DNA of 64,000 bases from Selaginella moellendorffii (taxonomy: Eukaryota; Streptophyta; Lycopodiopsida; Selaginellales; Selaginellaceae): the NCBI RefSeq assembly GCF_000143415.4, contig NW_003314262.1, positions 5,287,876-5,351,875 of the forward strand, in the 5' to 3' direction. Numbering within the stretch: position 1 is the stretch's first letter; every line of letters starts with the position of its first letter. Positions 11,109 through 21,222 of the stretch are shown piece after piece. Under the pieces are notes generated by a model. The model was not told where the DNA came from. It searched no databases and saw only the letters and a program-made list of their open reading frames with translations. The position numbers and the translations under genes are program-made.

Positions 11109-11348
11109 ATGGCTTTTGCAAGGTCCGTTCTGCTCATGCTCCTGGTGCTCGCCATGGTTGCGACACTTGCTCCCGCGCAGCTTGCTCCCCCGCCGTGCTC
11201 CCTACCCAATCTCCAGGGCATTGTGAGGTGCATCATAAGAGCTATGGGCGATCCAACCAAAATCGCAGAGTGTTGCAGTCGCTTGCCGCCCACTTGCTCT
11301 TGCAGCATCCCCTTGGTGAAACAACTCCTCCCTCAGTGCTGCCCTTGA
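11109..11348 (+). CDS. Small secreted cysteine-rich peptide, nsLTP-like, 79 aa
   Basis: Starts MAFARSVLLMLLVLAMVATL, a clear signal peptide with a likely cut after APAQ, and leaves a mature peptide of about 55 residues. The mature part has eight cysteines spaced C..C..CC..CxC..CC. The first six follow the eight-cysteine motif of non-specific lipid transfer proteins (C-Xn-C-Xn-CC-Xn-CxC), but the last two are adjacent (QCCP) instead of separated. An upstream in-frame ATG at 10956 exists, but the signal peptide and the TATA box position favour 11109. A role in lipid binding, cuticle or defence is possible by family resemblance only. The adjacent C7-C8 pair is atypical and may mean a different fold. 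Confidence 0.7.
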   Translation: MAFARSVLLMLLVLAMVATLAPAQLAPPPCSLPNLQGIVRCIIRAMGDPTKIAECCSRLPPTCSCSIPLVKQLLPQCCP

Positions 11349-12070
11349 GCTTCAACGTTCAAAGGTTATAATCTTTCTCTTTTTTCTTCTCACGCTTCTC
11401 TCATGATTTGTTTGCTCCAGGGAAGAGGAGCGCAGCTGCAATGCAAGTATATGTACTCCTGAATAAGGGACTCGAAATGAAGCAATAATAATCTATATCA
11501 ATGTTCTTATTGATTATGTTTGTAACTTAGAAATGCAACAACAACGCTTAAGCTTGCATGCGTTTATAAGTCTGCAACAGCATGCCGCTCTCGCAATCCA
11601 TCATGGCCAAAATGGAGAAGTCATCTGGCAAGCGCTGCACCGCGAGTCTGCCTCCGCAAGAATGACTGTTTTGTTCATTCTAGAAAAATGCAAGAGTGTG
11701 CAAGACGGTTGACCGCTGAGGGCTCTCCGGACATCATACTCTTTGTCGTAGTCTAAACGCTCACTCTTTATTTGCTTCGCTGCTTTGGCTTACAACACTG
11801 CCTGCTGATTCTCACTTTGATTGATCCGACTGTCAGGTCTCGCCTTCCAGCATGCCTTCTATCTTTCTCTACTAAGGGAGAGAAAAAATGAAAGCGGAGA
11901 GCGAGAAGCCTGTCATTCACATGTAAAGCTCGCATGAATGCCTTACCACACACATATCTTACGGGGAAGTGACTGTGCGTTGTGACCATCTTATTAGTCA
12001 CGAGTTTATTCTCCGTGACCACCATGCAAACAAGGCTGGTATACTAATTACGTGCCAAAAGAAGCAGCCA
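11349..12070. other. Intergenic; 3' UTR of the peptide gene then no recognised gene
   Basis: The start probably holds the peptide gene's 3' UTR, with AATAAT-type poly(A) signals near 11485. The remainder has no frame with recognisable content. Confidence 0.5.
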
Positions 12071-12945
12071 TCATTCTACCATCCAGATCTTGCTTATTTG
12101 ATCCAGATCCTTAAGATTGAAACTTGGATCACTTTGCTGAGAGCATGCTTTTCTCAGCAGCCTTCCACACAAGCTTGGGTTCCCAACATAGCTAGGAATG
12201 TGTTGAACTGGCCACCCCCGCTCATTAAATGACAGGTTGAGTGATGACAAAGTGTTCACCTCTTCAAACTCCGTTGGAATCTCTCCGTACAAGCAATTGT
12301 ATGACATCTGCGGAGTCTTCTGGGGAGCTTATATGATAGATGTTGTGGTGTGACAAGTTGAGATATCGAACACTGATTAACCCTCCAAGGCTTGGTCGAA
12401 CCTCTCCACTTAAGGAGTTAGATGACAAGTCCAGCAGAGTAGTCGTCCAAAAAACACATTCCTAGCCCATATTCTCTCGTCCCTTGATTTGCAGAAAGTC
12501 TTGGTGATGATCCCCATATCCCCATCATGTTAGTGGGGACTACCAATAGGTATTTGCACCAGTGAGCAATTGCCAAGAGAGAGACTAAGCACTTGAAGGT
12601 TTTTCAAGCGTCCAAACTCCTTTGGAATGGCTATTCTCTAGATTCATGTCCTTGAGCTTCAACAGCTTTCCCATTATTTCAATTGGAATACTGCCAATAA
12701 ATTCCCTTTTGCATGCCATTCTCAGAGAGGTTAGTGACCTAGAGAAGTTTCTAATAGAAATAGACAAAGAAGCCCTAATTGATAAGTTATTAAACATAGC
12801 CATCGTTTTTGTTCTTTTTGCAAGGGTGGTGGCAATGATTCTAAGAACAATGCAGCTTGGAAGGGCCTTTTTTGGGGAATGGTAATTCTTCTTCACCAAG
12901 TTACGCTTGAGAACTTGGCCAGGATTTCGAAGCTTTCTCGGCATT
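12071..12945 (-). pseudogene. Decayed leucine-rich-repeat receptor gene fragment
   Basis: Minus-strand frames give a typical LRR end-cap, LSSLNLSFN followed by PSYVGNPSLCG (about 12130-12240). Upstream LRR pieces include GSIPIEIMGKL and LKLKDMNLENS (12585-12944). The pieces lie in different frames with stops between them. There is no transmembrane segment or kinase domain. This is a remnant of an LRR receptor-like protein or kinase gene. Confidence 0.65.
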
Positions 12946-14469
12946 GTCTCGCCTTCTCTTTTTTACTACAACTGAGCGTGATCGTTGCAAGTGATGGATC
13001 GACTTATTGATTGATTTTCTCTTCTCTCGAGCTCGACCTACACTAGCGACGTGAATCGGGAGTGAGAGCAGATAGGCCTCCCTCGCAACTAGGTGAAGGC
13101 CATTCCCCACTTTTTCTAAGGGTTTCGAAATTCGTTGGCACTTCCTCTATAATGCCGAATCGCTCGAGGTATATTCGTCCTCTCGCAAGCTTGTGCTCAG
13201 AGAGTTTACAAGAGGTTTCTCTTTCAGGTGTTGGTTGTGATATGCGGTCATTCTCTTTTGGCTCTACTGTTGGTAATGATGACAGTGGCTGCTGCAAGCT
13301 TTGAAATCCTTGCTTTGATGAGTCTTGTTTGATCCAACTCGAACCAGGATAGCTCAGCTCTCACCTTCCATCACTTCTCCAACATGCCCCCGACAGGTTT
13401 TCACAGAAAGTGAAGAGTAGCATATCCTTTCTCGCACCGGCTTCTCTCTTTTTCTCTTTGCATTGTTCGCGTTGGAAGGACGGAGGTGTGCGCTCGGCTT
13501 TTCTTCATTTCCATTGAGCAAGGTAAGTACTTGATCCAGCAAGTTATGGTATGGTCCTCTCAAGTTTTTTTCTCTTCAGCTGCTAAAACTTACAATCAGA
13601 TTGTCTTCCTTCCAGCCGATAAGTTCCTGTCATCCACAAATTGCAATCATAGGACCCCTGTATATCAGAACATGGCCACCATAATGATATGAGTGTATGA
13701 AGGAAGCCATTCATGCGAGCTGCAAAGGTATGCTGCAGTGAGACTGTCTAGGATTCCCCTTTTAAGGATTTCAGGGTTTTTGTGCAGATATCAATATATT
13801 GAAATTTTTTCATAAAATGCATATTCATCTAGCATATTCAGTAAATATTAAATTAAGTCAAACTTGTTAGCTAACACGAATTCCTCTGTGATGCTGATGG
13901 CGCTGCCTGCGTCCATCCATTCACGTAAGTGTGTTCAAGTCACATTTTGACCATTTTACTGTGCTTCATGTGTGTTGATAGCTAGCTTTTTAAATGTTTC
14001 ATGCATGCAACCTAATGTTTGTAAATTTGACTAAATCGCTATTGATGGATCTAAATTTAGGTTTTGAATATAATATACTAATTTCTTTCGATTATTTTAC
14101 CTATATATATATATATATGCATTAGTCACTCTTCATCCCCACACATTCTGGACTATTCTGCCCCACCATTTCAAGTGGTCCCCTTCCTCTTTGGTGTGCC
14201 TTCTCCGCCCCCCCCTCCCCCCAACACACTCACAACCTTCTCCACATTTTGCCCAAAAACAAGGAATTTGTTTTACCAAAAATTGCAAGTCCATTTTATT
14301 TTTTGTTCTAGACATTTTCTAACAATAACAAATGCAAGAATGACAAGAGTTATGTGTTTTAGGTAGATTTTCTTATGTAATATTGCTATATAGTGTGGGT
14401 CAGCTTTCATTTAATTTAAGTACTTTGTAATGTTCATTTTAAAATGTGGATCAACTTTCATTTACTTTG
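12946..14469. other. Intergenic, no gene recognised
   Basis: Mixed-composition then AT-rich DNA. It includes a TA dinucleotide run near 14103-14118 and a C-rich tract near 14205-14222. Short frames have no recognisable motifs. Confidence 0.5.
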
Positions 14470-15060
14470 TAACTCGAGTCCATCTTCTCGAAATCTTTCT
14501 TGGCCTAGCCAATGCTTCCACACTTCATATACATATCCACGGGTGAGATGGCGACGACAGTGTTGCTCCTTGGCGATCTCTTGGTGCAAAACTCTTCCTC
14601 AATCCAAGCTCGAAACCTCCCATCGATTCTTAATCCCTGTTCCTGAGCTGCCAAACTCGAGCAGGACTTGAGAGCCGCCACAAAAGTCCGCGACAAGATC
14701 TTCTCATCCAAAGCTTGCGAGCTTTCCCGTTGACAACACACCCCATGATGATCGAGTTCCAAGAGACCAAGCTGCGTGCTCTCGAAGATCTTCCTGGCCT
14801 CCACCAAGCTTCAATACTTGGAGTACATATCCACCAGGCTGTTTGATACGCTGCAAAAGGAGATATTTTTCTCCGCTGCTTCTCCGCCTCAGCTTACCTT
14901 CTCGTGCTTTCTCATAGTTTTTAGAGAGCTTTCGAAAACCGGAGTGACGGGACTCTTACCTCTTACATTCCTGTTATCGCTTTCGATTGCGCCACCCTCG
15001 CGACCGATCCACCTGAGCGAGCCCAGCGCAAATTTTCCCTGTTTTAGGGTTCTTCCGCAA
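14470..15060 (-). pseudogene. Broken 5'-end copy of the PPR gene
   Basis: On the minus strand this stretch reproduces, with deletions and frame shifts, the promoter-proximal part of the intact PPR gene at 3913-7830. Shared protein pieces include VAALKSCSSLAAQEQGL, DMYMKCGSIG and ARKIFES. Shared nucleotide stretches reach past the start codon into the 5' flank (the CTGTTTTAGGG block). A segment around the first repeats is missing. It is a pseudogene, and its upstream side lies directly against the 5' end of the DUF2470 gene. Confidence 0.85.
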
Positions 15061-15108
15061 ATTCCGGGACAAAATCGGGTTTTTGTGGGTTTAGGGTTTA
15101 GGGCAAGG

Positions 15109-16700
15109 ATGCAAGGCGCGGCAGTGTCGCCGGCGTCATCGTCTTCCTCGTCACAGCATCCCCTGTCGCGATTGAGCTTCGGCACAGCGGGCCACGCGCG
15201 CCTTGGATTTGCTCGCCAGAGATTTCCTTTCGGTACCAGTTTGTGTGTTTCTTCTGGCGATCAGGGAAATGCCGAGGATCTGGCCGCGGGATCAAACAAC
15301 AACAACGGCGTCCTCGTGCCGATGGAAGATCGCTCCGCCCCCAGGGTAGGAAAAAATTCTCGAAAAGTTTTTCTTTGATGCTGATTGGGATTTTTTAGGT
15401 GCCAGAGAATGCAAGCGAGCATTCTTCCAAGCTGACTTCCACTGCCGGTCTTTTTCGGACACCAATCTCTGGCGGAGTAGAGAGCGCTACTTCGTCTCAC
15501 GGTTTGCCAAAGCCTGCTCTTGCCGTGAGGAACCTTATGGAACAGGCAATACCTCTTTTTTCTTTTTCCTTGCTTTCTTTTTGACTTGGAGATGAAAGAA
15601 CTTTCTAGGCTCGATATGCTCATCTTTGTACGACTATGTCACGGATGCATCACCGCCGCTCGGGCTATCCGTTTGGAACTTTGGTGGACTTTGCTGCCGA
15701 TGCTCACGGACGTAAGTAGATCAAACTGGTTGCTTTCTATTGACTTGTGAAATTGCAGATCCAGTTTTCTCTCTTTCGCCTTTGGAGATACACACCAGGA
15801 ATTTGCTTGTTGATCCTCGGTGCACGCTCGTTGTTCAGGTTTTCAGTCGCGGGAGGAAATAATAAGTTTTTCTAACGAAGTTTTTTATTTATTTTGTAGG
15901 TCCCTGGATTTAGTGGCCTTGGGAACGCTAGAGCTACACTTTTCGGAGATGTATATCCTCTTCCATCTGAGAAGCAGGTACACCTTATCGTCAAGATTGA
16001 TGTCAATCTTCCTTGTTGTTTTCAGGAGTGGGCGCATAAACAATACACGAAAAAGCATCAGCAGGGAGCCTCACACCAGTGGGGAAACTTTTATTACTAT
16101 CAAATGGAGAGAATCAGGTACGGGAAAGGCGAGTTGAATTTTGTAGGAGAAGATAAAACTCGATTTTGGTGGTCCAGTGACATCCTTTTCGTGGGAGGAT
16201 TTGGCACTGTAGCCTGGGTGGGCGTGGATGAATACGAATCTGTGCAGCCCGATGTCATAGCTGCTGATGGCGATGAAGATACACTCAAGGTAGCATTGAC
16301 TGCTAGAATTTTTTTATGTAGTTTCATCTCTTGACACGACTGCAGGCCTTGAATGCGATCTTCTCGAGACCACTCAAGGAAATGCTCGCCGCCGAGACCC
16401 AGACGGAAGTGGACGAGGCAGCGGTGATCTCGATCGACAGCAGAGGCATAGATATCCGGGTCCGCCAAGGATCCAAGGTACTATTCTTCGCCTTTTCTTC
16501 TTTTTCTTTCTCGTGTTTCTTGTCGTGGGTGTATTTTTTCAAGCTTGGCAAAGTTTCCTAAGTTTCCCCAGCCCCTTATGCAGTTCAATGTGCAGAGGTT
16601 ACCATTCGACGGTGGTCATCCGGTGGAAACTCTGGACGAGGCCAAGGCAGCTCTTTCCAAGCTCATCAAGAAACGCTCCAGAAAGCACACGGCGAGCTAG
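15109..16700 (+). CDS. Plastid FMN-binding split-barrel / DUF2470 protein (pyridoxamine 5'-phosphate oxidase-like), 365 aa
   Basis: Nine exons: 15109-15345, 15399-15545, 15609-15711, 15759-15838, 15900-15977, 16026-16117, 16178-16289, 16346-16477 and 16584-16700 (1098 nt, in frame). The first ~75 residues (MQGAAVSPASSSSSSQHPL...) are Ser/Ala-rich, like a transit peptide. The split-barrel core follows: CTTMSRMHHRRSGYPFG, IHTRNLLVDPRC, GNARATLFGDV, WGNFYYYQMERI, DILFVGGFGTVAWV. A DUF2470-type C-terminal part then includes EAAVISIDSRGIDIRV. Close plant relatives are plastid proteins of the group that includes the glutamyl-tRNA reductase-binding protein, which binds haem-pathway components. The exact role of this member is not known to me. 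Intron 2 starts with GC instead of GT (GC-AG). The gene is divergent from the PPR remnant and convergent with uS13. Confidence 0.88.
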
Positions 16701-16915
16701 AAGCAGCGTTTGTATCTACTGTACACTGATAACGAAGAAAAACAAAACACCAGGTAAGTGTTTCCTTCTTCCTTTGCGAAGCTGGAAAGTTTTCCAGATT
16801 CCAGAGACTTGTAAACGTAGAAGTCGAGCAAGAAGCTTCTTTTCTGGTGGTGACCACCAAAGAAGTGTTTTCTCTTCGAGGAGAGATGTGATTTTGATCA
16901 TAGACAATGCAAGTT

Positions 16916-17530
16916 CTATCTTCCAGCCTTCTTTTTGCCCGCTACAGCACCTTTCTTCTTTCCTTTGCGCGTTCTTGCGTTGTTCTTGGTTCTCTGGCCC
17001 CTCACGGGCAATCCGGCCTGGTGTCTCTTACCCCGGTAGCACTGGATCTCGATCAAGTGATTGATCGCGAGCTGGTTAAATCTCCTCTAGAAAAGAAAAG
17101 AAAAGAGAACGTTTTTGAGAGAAAGGAAGACTTCTGATAGAAAATGGAACTTTGCGTTACCAGATCGCCCTCGATCATGTATTTGCCGAGCTCGTCACGG
17201 ATTTTGGTGAGCTCCGCGTCGGAGAGATCCTTGGTTCGCTTGTTGTCCATGGCGCAGTCGAGGAGGATCTGGCGCGCGGTCGTCTGGCCCACGCCGTGGA
17301 TGTACTGCAGCGACGACTCGATGCGCTTGTTGTTTGGGATCTCCACACCGCCAACGCGAGCGCATCGAATGCTCAGGCCCTTGGCAATCTATAATGGCTC
17401 TTTCCAGATGATTTTAATGCGAATGGCTTTTGCTAACCTTGAATGTTGGAGGTGAGGAGCGGCGAGACACTGTTCTTGAGAAACTCCATTGCTCAATCGG
17501 TGTTCTCACTGTCGCCACTGCCATAGCCAT
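16916..17530 (-). CDS. RPS13: Plastid ribosomal protein uS13 (S13), nuclear-encoded, 163 aa
   Basis: Three exons on the minus strand: 17438-17530, 17161-17388 and 16916-17086 (492 nt). Exon 1 encodes [17 protein letters not shown]..., rich in Ser/Thr/Arg without acidic runs, a plausible plastid transit peptide. The mature part has the uS13 hallmarks: [20 protein letters not shown] with TTARQIL (helix-two-turns-helix), then [23 protein letters not shown] and a Lys-rich tail. The IPNNKRI start and overall length match bacterial/plastid S13, not mitochondrial S13. It binds the head of the 30S subunit near the P site. Convergent with the DUF2470 gene, with 215 bp between stop codons. Confidence 0.93.
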
Positions 17531-17554
17531 GCCTTCTGCCCTAATTTTATCCGC

Positions 17555-17774
17555 TTGAATCTAGAATATGCTACAATTAAATCAAAAGTTAACTCGAAGT
17601 AATAAATTAGTTGATTTGTTTTAATTAATCATCAAAGCTTGAGTAGCTCAGTTGGCCAGAGCGTTTGAATCTAGAATATGCTACAATTAAATCAAAAGTT
17701 AACTCGAAGTAATAAATTAGTTGATTTGTTTTAATTAATAATCAAAGCTTGAGTAGCTCAGTTGGCCAGAGCGT
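17555..17774. repeat. 110-bp tandem duplication with its breakpoint inside a tRNA-Asn gene
   Basis: The unit starting TTGAATCTAGAATATGC at 17555 recurs at 17665 and differs by about one base (C at 17630, A at 17740). Each unit ends inside the 5' half of a tRNA-Asn gene, so the left unit carries only a tRNA stub while the right one runs on into a complete tRNA. Confidence 0.92.
17637..17664 (+). pseudogene. tRNA-Asn 5' stub
   Basis: The acceptor 5' strand and D arm (GCTTGAG, TAGCTCAGTTGGCCAGAGC) are intact and then the sequence jumps into flanking DNA. It was made by the 110-bp tandem duplication. Confidence 0.88.
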
Positions 17775-17820
17775 GTGGCTGTTAACCACAAGGTCAGAGG
17801 TTCAACCCCTCTCTCAAGCG
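17747..17820 (+). tRNA. tRNA-Asn (GUU)
   Basis: 74 nt. The acceptor GCTTGAG pairs with CTCAAGC. The D stem is GCTC/GAGC. The anticodon stem TGTGG/CCACA encloses loop CTGTTAA, giving anticodon GTT. The T stem AGAGG/CCTCT has loop TTCAACC (the usual CGA is CAA). All four stems are fully paired. Confidence 0.9.
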
Positions 17821-17877
17821 AATTTATAAAATAAAATACATCACATATTTAGCTTAAATTTTTAATTAAATAACAAA

Positions 17878-17896
17878 GCTTGAGAAGCTCAGTTAT
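17878..17896 (+). pseudogene. tRNA-Asn-like short stub
   Basis: GCTTGAGAAGCTCAGTTA repeats the acceptor and D-arm start of the neighbouring tRNAs, then dissolves into AT-rich DNA. It is a second truncated copy. Confidence 0.6.
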
Positions 17897-17932
17897 CTAT
17901 AATTATATATTAACCTCTAATTAATAAATAAA

Positions 17933-18006
17933 GCTTGAGTAGCTCAGTTGGTCAGAGCGTGTGGCTGTTAACCACAAGGTCAAAGGTTCGAAACCTCTCT
18001 CAAGCG
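17933..18006 (+). tRNA. tRNA-Asn (GUU), second copy
   Basis: 74 nt. It has the same acceptor, D and anticodon arms as the tRNA at 17747, with anticodon GTT. The T loop is TTCGAAA, closer to consensus, but the T stem AAAGG/CCTCT has one A-C mismatch. It is probably functional or recently weakened. Confidence 0.8.
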
Positions 18007-18152
18007 AACTTTAAAAATATAGCTTTTTTTGAATTTTAAATTTTAAAATTAATTTATACGCTTTAATTTTAACTAAAGGCTGGCGATAGGCTCGAGAAAA
18101 TTTCTAAGTTCTAGTTAGTGACCATGGAGCTACTAGGGCAGCGCAATTGGGA

Positions 18153-19253
18153 ATGGCGGATCGAGTAGCGGTGGAAGCGTCGAGGCTCCGCGGTAAGGTC
18201 GCGATTGTGACCGCGTCCACGCAGGGGATCGGATTTGGCATTGCTCGAAGGCTAGGATTGGAAGGCGCCTCGGTTGTTGTCTCCTCGCGCAAGCAGGTAA
18301 CAAAATGAATGTTTTGAGAGAAGAGGTGTGAGTTTTGGGCGAAATTGGAGCTGACCGCTTCCAGAAAAATGTGGACGAAGCTGTTGCGTCTTTAAAGTCG
18401 CTTGGGATCGATGCCTTCGGAGTTGTGTGCCATGTTTCCGACGCTGCCCAGAGGCAGAATTTGATGCAAAAGACTGTCGATGTAAGTCTGACTTCTTCTC
18501 TCCTTGAAAAGCTTAGTTTTTTTTATTTTCTTCTTCTTGTGCCTTGCAGAAATATGGTCGCATCGACATTCTCGTCTCCAATGCTGCCTCAAATCCCTCA
18601 GTGGACACTCTGGTGGAGATCCCCGACAAGGCTCTCGATAAACTCTGGGAAGTTAATGTCAAGGCCACTGTGCAAGTCATTCAGGTACAATCCAGCAACT
18701 TAGTTTCGATCAAACTCTTTAAACTCCTTTTCTTTTGGCCTCTTTGGACAGGCGGCGGCGCCTCATCTATCAGAGGGCTCATCAATTGTGTTGATCTCCT
18801 CCATAGCCGGATATAATCCCTCCCCTGGCCTCGCCATGTATAGCGTCACGAAAACAGCGTTGCTCGGACTGACAAAGGTCTGAATGTTTTCTTTTCTGTC
18901 CTCTCTTTTGGTTTTAAAGTTGTTCTCTCTTTCCAGGCGCTGGCGATGGAACTCGCTCCAAAAACTCGAGTGAACGGCGTCGCGCCGGGATTTGTGCCCA
19001 CGCACTTCGCGAGCTACCTCACAGAGAACGAAGCTGTCGTAAGTTTTTGGTTTCTCTCCTCGATGATCGCGTTGTCTTCGTCCATATCCTCGTTCTTGCG
19101 CAGAGATCAGGCATCGAGTCCCACACGCTGCTGAAAAGACTCGGAACAGTGGACGACATGGGGGCGGCGGTAGCGTTTCTAGTCTCGAGTGACGCATCGT
19201 ACATCACTGGCGAGACAATTGTTGTAGCTGGAGGGATCCAAAGTAGACTATGA
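18153..19253 (+). CDS. IBR1: Peroxisomal short-chain dehydrogenase, IBR1/SDRA-like (DHRS4 family), 257 aa
   Basis: Six exons: 18153-18296, 18365-18481, 18550-18684, 18752-18877, 18937-19038 and 19104-19253 (774 nt). The Rossmann NAD(P) site is [12 protein letters not shown] and the NNAG position reads SNAAS. The catalytic Ser is in ISSIAG and the catalytic Tyr-x3-Lys in MYSVTK. Also seen: [14 protein letters not shown] and [11 protein letters not shown]. The protein ends in SRL, a type-1 peroxisomal targeting signal. In Arabidopsis IBR1 this enzyme acts in peroxisomal conversion of indole-3-butyric acid to IAA; that role is inferred here from similarity. An earlier ATG at 18124 hits a stop, so 18153 is chosen. 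A broken copy lies at 22746-23548. Confidence 0.92.
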
Positions 19254-19704
19254 GACTTTGTGCCCTGGATCCAAAGAAGTCTTGCTACCAATCGGATCCC
19301 ATGGTAACTTAAAACGCTCTAAACGCCACAGCCAGCCTCTCGCTGTGGGGTTTCCACCTTCCCTCTGATCAACTAGCCTTGAAAATGTAGCCAATAATCG
19401 TCATTCTCATTTCCTCCCGTGTGACTTCCATCATCAACTAAAACGTATGATAAGAATTTTCACTTGGTCCAGACTTCTTCTCTCCAGGTACAGTCTTTCA
19501 AGGTTGATGATTTGGCACGAACTAGATCATCATCTCCCTTGCATTTTCCAAGCTTCTTAAGACATGGTGAGCATAGTCCGTACGAGTTTTGGTTTTGGCG
19601 GGAATATAAAACCCTGGACTTTCGAGTTTGAGGCTTAGGCTTTTAGGGCTAGCGGCCAGCGCCATCGGATCGTCGGCGCCGCGCCCAGCGCTCTAGCGAG
19701 AGCG
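19254..19704. other. Intergenic between IBR1-like gene and the next locus
   Basis: Contains the IBR1-like gene's 3' UTR and a possible TATA-like motif (ATATAAAACCC near 19603) for the next locus. No coding content recognised. Confidence 0.5.
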
Positions 19705-20028
19705 ATGACGCGGCACACGCAGTCCGGTAAGAAGAAGCAAGCGGCTCGTAGAAAACGTGAGGTAATCTCGTACAAGGAGAATGTGGGAGGTGAAGTCCAG
19801 GATCTGGAGGCTACACCAGACGGTCTATACGATCGGGCTAGGGATGAAGCGCTGTGCATCATTTGTAGTCAAGGTAAGCTACTTGCTAAGTATTTCATCA
19901 CATTTACAAGTTTATTACAGATGGCCGTTTTGGCTATGTGTTTATCCCGTTGTTGCATCAAGTAATGCCGAAAACCTACTATACGCCGGTAAGGAAGTCA
20001 TCGGGTAACATCTTCGTTGGCAAGTAAG
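19705..20028 (+). CDS. Unrecognised small gene or 5' part of a decayed gene
   Basis: An ATG at 19705 opens a basic frame (MTRHTQSGKKKQAARRKRE). It splices cleanly from 19873 to 19921 and gives FGYVFIPLLHQVMPKTYYTP before a stop at 20028. The joined product is about 90 aa. Further exon-like pieces in phase-compatible positions follow, for example at 20247-20310 and 21147-21222 (HENDNLRDHFKLKFHDH), so this may be the start of a longer gene spread through AT-rich repeats to about 21.2 kb. No family was recognised. It could equally be a pseudogene. Confidence 0.35.
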
Positions 20029-20349
20029 AACTTGTTCTAGTGACTATATCAAACTTATTCTGGATTTAGCATGTGGAGATGACGGATCTGCTCACGATTG
20101 CCAAGGATGAAATACAAAACTGAACATCAAACCACTCTGCAGGACTTGATCAGGCAGGCATTTATGTATGTGCGTGCTGAGGAGGAGAGAAAAAAAGGTT
20201 GTTTTTGTTCTCTGTATAGTGCTGTATTTAACTGAAGGTTTTTCAGAGCTCGACTCCAGTCCTCTTGTCGATACCTCTAGCTTTGCAGATCCTCACAGCA
20301 TATATATTCCTTTATGTGAGTATTTGAAGCCTATCTTAAATTTTCTTTC

Positions 20350-21045
20350 TGTTTCTATATCAGGGGGGATTGATTGGCCCCGGCCCACCTGCAATGGATT
20401 CCTCCTTTCTTAAGTATATTAAGTATGTTTTATTTTCTTTTATGCATTTTTCTGTGTATAGAAGTTTTTTTTTTTTTTGTTTTTTATTTCTGTACTAGGG
20501 AAGATCAAATGGCAATTGTCTTATGCGGCCCAGCTGTTAGTTAATTAATTTTATTTTCTTTTATGCATTTTTCTGTGTCTATATGATTATTCTAAACTTT
20601 CAAGTCAGTTAAAATAGTGCTTTTGGATTTTATAAATCAATTAATTGATTTTTAATTTTTTAATTTTTTATTTAAATTTTAAAAAGAAAGTAGACACAAA
20701 AAGTTGATAAATTTTTTTTAACTATGTGTTCCAAAACTATGGCCTGAAAGTAATCTTTGGGCTTAATTGACTAAACTAAGCCATCCCTAGCAGATTCCTT
20801 CATTCTTAGGTATTTTATTTATTTCTATTCATTTTGTTATGTATAAAAGCTTTTTTTATCTTTTACTTTTTATTTTTGTATCAAGGAAGATTAATCGGTA
20901 ATTGTCTCCTCCGGCTCACCAATGCTAGATTTCTTCTTTCCAGGGTATATTTAACATGTTTTAATTTTTTTTATGCATATAAAAACTTTTCTGATTTTTT
21001 CTTTGTTTCTTTATCAAGGGATTAAGTCTTGTTTAGCCCATCTTA
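20350..21045 (+). repeat. Four degenerate tandem units of about 130 bp, exon-plus-intron-like
   Basis: Similar blocks recur at roughly 20360-20497, 20498-20640, 20745-20880 and 20881-21020. Each holds a splice-acceptor-like TATCAAGG or CTAGGG, then a short GC-richer piece resembling ATTGNTTGGCCC..CCCACC, then TTTTATGCATTTTTCTGTG and a T-rich tract. The GC-richer pieces translate to variants of GRLIGN or GGLIGPG. They are diverged from each other. Confidence 0.6.
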
Positions 21046-21222
21046 CATCCTAAATAGTTGATAAAGGTGTTATTAACAGTATAAACATTAGTAAAATAAA
21101 TGTTATTTTTTTGTCTGTAAAGGTATTTTATTAATTCTCTTCTAGACACAAGCTGTTACATGAAAATGATAATCTTCGTGATCATTTCAAGCTAAAGTTT
21201 CACGACCACACAGATGTCGACG

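Noticed and set aside
14103-14118. TA dinucleotide run as a possible TATA promoter
   Set aside because: No plausible gene start follows on either strand; treated as a microsatellite.
17155-17455. Plus-strand frames opposite plastid uS13
   Set aside because: The minus-strand exons give a complete uS13 with correct splice sites; the plus frames are antisense shadows.
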